From an uncultured Clostridia bacterium (GTDB taxonomy: Bacteria > Bacillota > Clostridia > Oscillospirales > Acutalibacteraceae): a stretch of DNA of 64,000 nucleotides. The notes beneath the pieces are model-generated. The model saw only the letters and a list, made by a program, of their open reading frames with translations, did no database searches and had not been told where the DNA came from. The position numbers and the translations under genes were made by a program. The stretch covers positions 128,226 to 192,225 of the forward strand of contig CAMNST010000003.1 of assembly GCA_946555465.1 (NCBI GenBank). The letters run 5' to 3'. Shown here in pieces: positions 60,549-64,000 of this stretch (position 1 is its first letter; every line of letters begins with the position of its first letter).

Positions 60549-60615
60549 TTTTCTTTCATAAGATTACTTAGAGCGGTTTAAATCCGTTGGATTTTTTTGC
60601 GTTACAGGTGATTTT

Positions 60616-61080
60616 ATGAAAATGCTTACTTTTAAACTAAAACCAAAAACAATATTCGGCATCATTCTTGCGGCAACAGGCGTTGTTGTTATTTTGCTTA
60701 CTTTCGTTTCAAATCATTTGCAGAAGAGCCAGAGTGTTTCTGCTGTAATCAGCGCTTCAACAGACAGGGAAAGACGTGACTATCTTGAGGGCTTTGGCTG
60801 GGAACTCGGTGAAGAATGTGAAACGAAAGAACTTACGATTCCGCAGGAATGGAACGAGATTTATACTGATTATAACGAAGTTCAGATTAATCAGGGCTTT
60901 GATTTGGCAGAGCATAAAGGTCAGAAAGTTATGCTTTATACTTATACTATAAAAAATTATGAAGGTGCATCTGAAGGCATTGTTGCAGATATGCTTGTGT
61001 TTGACGGAACGCTTATAGGCGGCGATGTTTGCAACACATCTGCAGAAAACGGCTTTCTGGTGGGCTTCAGCGGAGAATAA
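60616..61080 (+). CDS. DUF4830-family membrane-anchored protein
   Basis: A 154-aa protein with one N-terminal helix (~12-33) and an outside domain DYLEGFGWELGEECETKELT ... WNEIYTDYNEVQINQGFDLA, the signature I associate with DUF4830. Function unknown. GTGATTTT-type weak ribosome site. Its stop overlaps the next start (TAATG), so it is coupled to the pseudouridine synthase gene. Confidence 0.8.
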   Translation: MKMLTFKLKPKTIFGIILAATGVVVILLTFVSNHLQKSQSVSAVISASTDRERRDYLEGFGWELGEECETKELTIPQEWNEIYTDYNEVQINQGFDLAEHKGQKVMLYTYTIKNYEGASEGIVADMLVFDGTLIGGDVCNTSAENGFLVGFSGE

Positions 61081-61790
61081 TGGAACGGCTTGATAAGATA
61101 ATATCCGCCGCCGCAAATATTTCAAGAAGCGATGCAAGAACTTTTATAAAAAAAGGTCTTGTCACGGTTGACGGAAATACAGTGCGTGATATCGGCGGTA
61201 AATTTGATACGGCAATGTGTTCTTTCACCTGCGGCGGCAGGGTTGTGGAATACAATAAATTTGTATATATAATGATGAATAAGCCCAAGGGTGTGATATC
61301 TGCATCCGAGGGCGGCAGTGAGCCGACTGTTGTTGATATACTGCCTGAAAATATGAAAAGAAAAAATCTTTTTCCTGCCGGCAGACTTGATAAAGATACA
61401 ACGGGTTTTGTTCTTATAACAGACGACGGTGCTTTTGCGCATAGAATTTTAAGCCCAAAAAATCATATTCCCAAAACATATATTGCCTATCTGGACAAGC
61501 CGTTTGATGATGCGGTGATAAAGGGATTTGAGCAGGGCGTTAAACTGAAAGATGATGTTTGCATGCCGGCAAAACTTGAACCGGTGAACAGTGATAATAC
61601 TGTTGCAAAAGTTGAAATAAAACAAGGTATGTATCATCAGATAAAAAGAATGTTTGCCCGATATTCTTTAACGGTTGTTGATCTGAAAAGAATAAAAATG
61701 GGCGGACTTTTTCTTGATGAAAAACTTAAAGAAGGAGAATGCCGGTACATAACTCAAAAAGAGTTGCTTTCTGTAGAAAAAGGAAAATAA
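61080..61790 (+). CDS. RsuA-family pseudouridine synthase
   Basis: A 236-aa enzyme. N-terminal S4 domain (MERLDKIISAAANISRSDAR), then the catalytic domain with FPAGRLDKDTTGFVLI (Asp nucleophile, ~residue 104) and KQGMYHQIKRMFA. RsuA family modifies 16S rRNA; RluB/E/F members modify 23S, so the exact target is open. ATG 61080 is chosen over upstream in-frame ATG at 61029 since it gives a normal S4 start and a TAATG overlap. Confidence 0.92.
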   Translation: MERLDKIISAAANISRSDARTFIKKGLVTVDGNTVRDIGGKFDTAMCSFTCGGRVVEYNKFVYIMMNKPKGVISASEGGSEPTVVDILPENMKRKNLFPAGRLDKDTTGFVLITDDGAFAHRILSPKNHIPKTYIAYLDKPFDDAVIKGFEQGVKLKDDVCMPAKLEPVNSDNTVAKVEIKQGMYHQIKRMFARYSLTVVDLKRIKMGGLFLDEKLKEGECRYITQKELLSVEKGK

Positions 61791-61901
61791 CAATAAGTAG
61801 GCATTGTTTTTATCTGGTTAACAATATATTGTGTTTTTTTGATGAATTCTATACTATTTATGCAACTCTAACAAAAAAACAATATTTTTTTGTTAAAATA
61901 G

Positions 61902-61930
61902 TTGCAATATTGTTAAATGTCTTGTATAAT
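61902..61930 (+). promoter_or_regulatory. Promoter of the PucR/CdaR-type regulator
   Basis: TTGCAA (61902-61907), 17-bp spacer, TATAAT (61925-61930). The leader holds a GCACA/TGTGC hairpin (~61942-61961). Upstream AACAATATATTGTGTT (61819-61834) is a palindrome of unclear meaning. Confidence 0.6.
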
Positions 61931-61991
61931 ATTAACAAGTTGCACAGAAGTTTTTTGTGCATATTTTCTTGATTGCAAAGAGGTGGATAAA

Positions 61992-63077
61992 ATGCCTAAC
62001 AGATTATTTCAGGGAATTATTAATCAGATGAGGGATGCTGTTGACCGCACTATCGGTGTTGTTGATGAAACGGGAACCGTTATTGCGTGCAGTGATCTCG
62101 GAGTTATCGGAGAAGTTCGCAAAGGCGTTATTTCTGCAGGTGTTTTCAATTCGTCGCAAACTTGTGTTGACGATTCAACTTATACAACTTTTGATGTTCT
62201 TATCCGTCCGGAGTACGCTGTTTTTGTTGACGGAACCGATGAGGCAAGCCGCCGTTATTCTCAGTTGATTGCAGTTGCACTTGACCAAATAAAACAGAAT
62301 AATGATGAAAAATTTGACAGATCAAATTTTGTTAAAAATGTTATTCTTGATAACATTCTTCCCGGTGATATTTATATAAAATCACGTGAACTTCATTTTA
62401 ATAATGATGCTTCAAGAGTTGTGTTTTTAATCAGAACCACTCAGGAAACCGATATTTCGGTATTTGATATTATTCAGAATTTCTTTCCTGATAAAACGAA
62501 AGATTTTGTTATAAATATCAATGAAAGCGATATAGCACTTGTTAAAGAAGTAAGACCGAATGTTGACAGCAAGGATCTTGAAAAACTTGCACGCTCAATC
62601 AACGATACTCTTTTATCTGAATTTTATTTCAGTGCGGTTATCGGAATAGGAACCTGTGTAACAGGAATTAAAGAACTTGCCCATTCGTTCAAAGAAGCAC
62701 AGGTTGCACTTGAAGTGGGAAAAGTATTTGATACCGAAAGAACGATTATCAGTTATGAAAATCTTGGTATAGCAAGACTTATTTACCAACTTCCGACAAC
62801 ACTTTGCGATATGTTCTTAAAAGAAGTTTTCAAACGTGGTTCTATTGAATCGCTTGATCAGGAAACGTTGTTTACAATTCAGAAGTTTTTTGAAAATAAT
62901 CTTAATGTTTCCGAAACTTCAAGAAAACTCTTTGTTCACAGGAATACGCTTGTGTACAGACTTGAGAAAATCAAAAAACTTACCGGTCTTGATTTAAGAG
63001 AATTTGACGATGCTATTGTTTTCAAAGTTGCACTTATGGTTAATAAGTATCTTGCTTCAAGCCCTGTTAAGTATTAA
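61992..63077 (+). CDS. PucR/CdaR-type transcriptional regulator
   Basis: A 361-aa regulator. The N-terminal ~130 residues resemble the sugar-diacid recognition/sensor region (RDAVDRTIGVVDETGTVIAC), a GGDEF-like middle region follows (GIGTCVTGIKELAHSFKEAQ), and the C-terminus is the PucR helix-turn-helix (FFENNLNVSETSRKLFVHRN, TLVYRLEKIKKLTGLDLREF). ATG 61992 with AGAGGTGGATAAA. Ligand unknown. It stands just before ftsE, with its own promoter and terminator. Confidence 0.85.
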   Translation: MPNRLFQGIINQMRDAVDRTIGVVDETGTVIACSDLGVIGEVRKGVISAGVFNSSQTCVDDSTYTTFDVLIRPEYAVFVDGTDEASRRYSQLIAVALDQIKQNNDEKFDRSNFVKNVILDNILPGDIYIKSRELHFNNDASRVVFLIRTTQETDISVFDIIQNFFPDKTKDFVININESDIALVKEVRPNVDSKDLEKLARSINDTLLSEFYFSAVIGIGTCVTGIKELAHSFKEAQVALEVGKVFDTERTIISYENLGIARLIYQLPTTLCDMFLKEVFKRGSIESLDQETLFTIQKFFENNLNVSETSRKLFVHRNTLVYRLEKIKKLTGLDLREFDDAIVFKVALMVNKYLASSPVKY

Positions 63078-63095
63078 TCAAATATGTATGTTATT

Positions 63096-63129
63096 AAAAC
63101 GGTGAGAAATTTTTATTTCTTGCCGTTTT
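63096..63129 (+). terminator. Terminator of the PucR/CdaR-type gene
   Basis: AAAACGG (63096-63102) pairs with CCGTTTT (63123-63129) and AGAAA (63105-63109) with TTTCT (63116-63120), with two G-T pairs between; T-run follows. Confidence 0.8.
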
Positions 63130-63184
63130 TGTATATTTGGCTGTTTTTATGCCATTTGTTTACAAAAGAGTAACAAAAAGGGGG

Positions 63185-63213
63185 TTGATTTATTATACAA
63201 GTTGCTATATTAT
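63185..63213 (+). promoter_or_regulatory. Promoter of ftsE
   Basis: TTGATT (63185-63190), 17-bp spacer, TATTAT (63208-63213), 57 bp before the GTG start. Confidence 0.6.
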
Positions 63214-63269
63214 ATATATAAATAGAATTTTATGCAAAAATGCATATCTTAATTTAAGAGGTAAAAATT

Positions 63270-64000
63270 GTGATTGAATTTCGTAATGTGTCAAAGACAT
63301 ATGACAGCAACGGTACACACGCTTTGTCCAATATCAACATAAAGATTGAAGACGGCGAGTTTGTTTTCGTTGTCGGTTCGTCGGGAGCAGGTAAAAGTAC
63401 CTTCCTGAAACTTATCATGCACGAAGAAAAACCCTCTGAAGGTGAAATCATTTTTAACGAGTATTCTTCTGCTACATTAAAAAAGAGAAAAGTTCCTTAC
63501 TACCGCAGGGACATGGGTATTGTTTTTCAGGATTTCCGCCTGATTCCTAAAATGACCGTTTATGACAATGTTGCATTTGCAATGAGAGTAATCGGTGCAA
63601 AAGAAAAGGAAATCAGAAAAAGAGTTCCTTATATTCTTCAACTTGTCGGTCTTTCACAAAAGGCAAGAGCGCTCCCCAATGAACTTTCCGGCGGTGAGCA
63701 GCAGAGAGTTTCGCTTGCAAGAGCGCTTGTTAATAACCCTAAAGTAATTATTGCCGATGAGCCTACCGGTAACGTTGACCCTGAAATGAGCCACGAAATT
63801 GTCGGCCTTTTAACAAAAATCAACAATGCAGGCACCACCGTTATCATGGTAACCCATGAACATGATCTGGTTCGTTCTTTCCAGAGACGTGTTATTGTAA
63901 TCAAAAACGGTGAAGTTGTGTCTGATACACCCGACCCGACACACGCACAGTTTGAAAGTTCAACCCCTAAAGAAGATACCGATATGTTCTTCTTTGAAGA
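63270..64000 (+). CDS. ftsE: Cell-division ATP-binding protein FtsE (3' end outside window)
   Basis: ABC ATPase that, with FtsX, controls peptidoglycan hydrolases at the division site. Starts GTG 63270 with AAGAGGTAAAAATT. Seen: VVGSSGAGKSTFLKLIM (Walker A), MGIVFQDFRLIPKMTVYDN (Q-loop), NELSGGEQQRVSLARAL (signature), VIIADEPTGNVDP (Walker B) and MVTHEHDLV (switch His). At the edge 243 codons are open, longer than the ~228 aa usual for FtsE, so there is a C-terminal acidic tail (STPKEDTDMFFFE). Confidence 0.93.
   Translation, partial: MIEFRNVSKTYDSNGTHALSNINIKIEDGEFVFVVGSSGAGKSTFLKLIMHEEKPSEGEIIFNEYSSATLKKRKVPYYRRDMGIVFQDFRLIPKMTVYDNVAFAMRVIGAKEKEIRKRVPYILQLVGLSQKARALPNELSGGEQQRVSLARALVNNPKVIIADEPTGNVDPEMSHEIVGLLTKINNAGTTVIMVTHEHDLVRSFQRRVIVIKNGEVVSDTPDPTHAQFESSTPKEDTDMFFFE

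Noticed and set aside
1-64000. CRISPR array, transposase, integrase or prophage genes
   Set aside because: None seen on either strand; the only repeats are the tRNA-tail duplication, the three RNA copies and local inverted repeats.

Overview
The window looks like chromosomal DNA of a low-GC, anaerobic, endospore-forming Clostridia member, most likely of the Oscillospiraceae/Ruminococcaceae type. Support: AT-rich sequence with strong AGGAGG-type ribosome sites, sigma-A type promoters, spoIIE, ctsR-mcsA-mcsB-clpC, an oxygen-independent nrdD/nrdG pair, single-chain glyS, mini-RNase III, and GH95 glycosidases typical of gut commensals. No phage, transposase, plasmid gene or CRISPR array is visible. 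Organism identity is inference from gene content.

Layout. 1-13.4 kb: end of a histidine kinase with its OmpR-type regulator, a three-gene ABC importer (lipoprotein, permease, ATPase), a lactate/malate dehydrogenase homologue, DAHP synthase, a GH25 muramidase, an AraC-type regulator and two different GH95-family genes. 13.4-20.9 kb: spoIIE with a Spo0A-type promoter, a degenerate GlmS-like SIS protein coupled to it, a DUF975 membrane protein, glyS, and a YabE-like G5/3D-domain cell-wall protein behind a consensus promoter. 21.2-24.7 kb: an unrecognised five-gene membrane operon (two paralogous four-TM proteins, a soluble protein, a sortase-like protein without catalytic residues, a 59-aa anchor). 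24.8-30.7 kb: ddl, murI, DUF1934, argS, a radical SAM protein, a 59-aa protein. 30.7-39.2 kb: two XRE regulators, serC-serA, ctsR-mcsA-mcsB-clpC and a 42-aa Cys/Gly-rich protein. 39.3-43.9 kb: SDR, an unknown gene, an RluA-type pseudouridine synthase, a membrane protein, obg, mrnC, tRNA-Val(UAC). 43.8-45.7 kb: a small accessory patch with a duplicated tRNA tail, a 93-aa unknown protein, two tandem structured RNAs and a NERD protein. 45.7-54.4 kb: tagD, nrdD-nrdG, gap, a LytTR regulator lacking its phosphoacceptor Asp, a VanY-type carboxypeptidase, a third copy of the structured RNA, and an HTH-TM-DUF4097 protein. 54.6-64 kb: galM, an FHA-SEDS-PBP wall-synthesis operon, hflX, DUF4830, an RsuA-type pseudouridine synthase, a PucR/CdaR-type regulator and the start of ftsE.

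Most notable observation: three copies of one ~160-170 nt RNA element (44420-44590 minus, 44644-44813 minus, 52360-52517 plus). Each has its own TTGACT/TATAAT promoter, a long stem P1 beginning at the predicted +1, inner stems, a pseudoknot between a loop and the 3' flank, a UUCG- or UCUCGG-capped terminator, and then a ribosome-site-like sequence. P1, the inner stems and the pseudoknot keep their pairing with compensatory changes between copies. I do not recognise it as a known family. Other items of interest are the five-gene membrane operon, the spoIIE-coupled SIS protein, the Asp-less LytTR regulator and the 103-bp duplication of the tRNA-Val tail.
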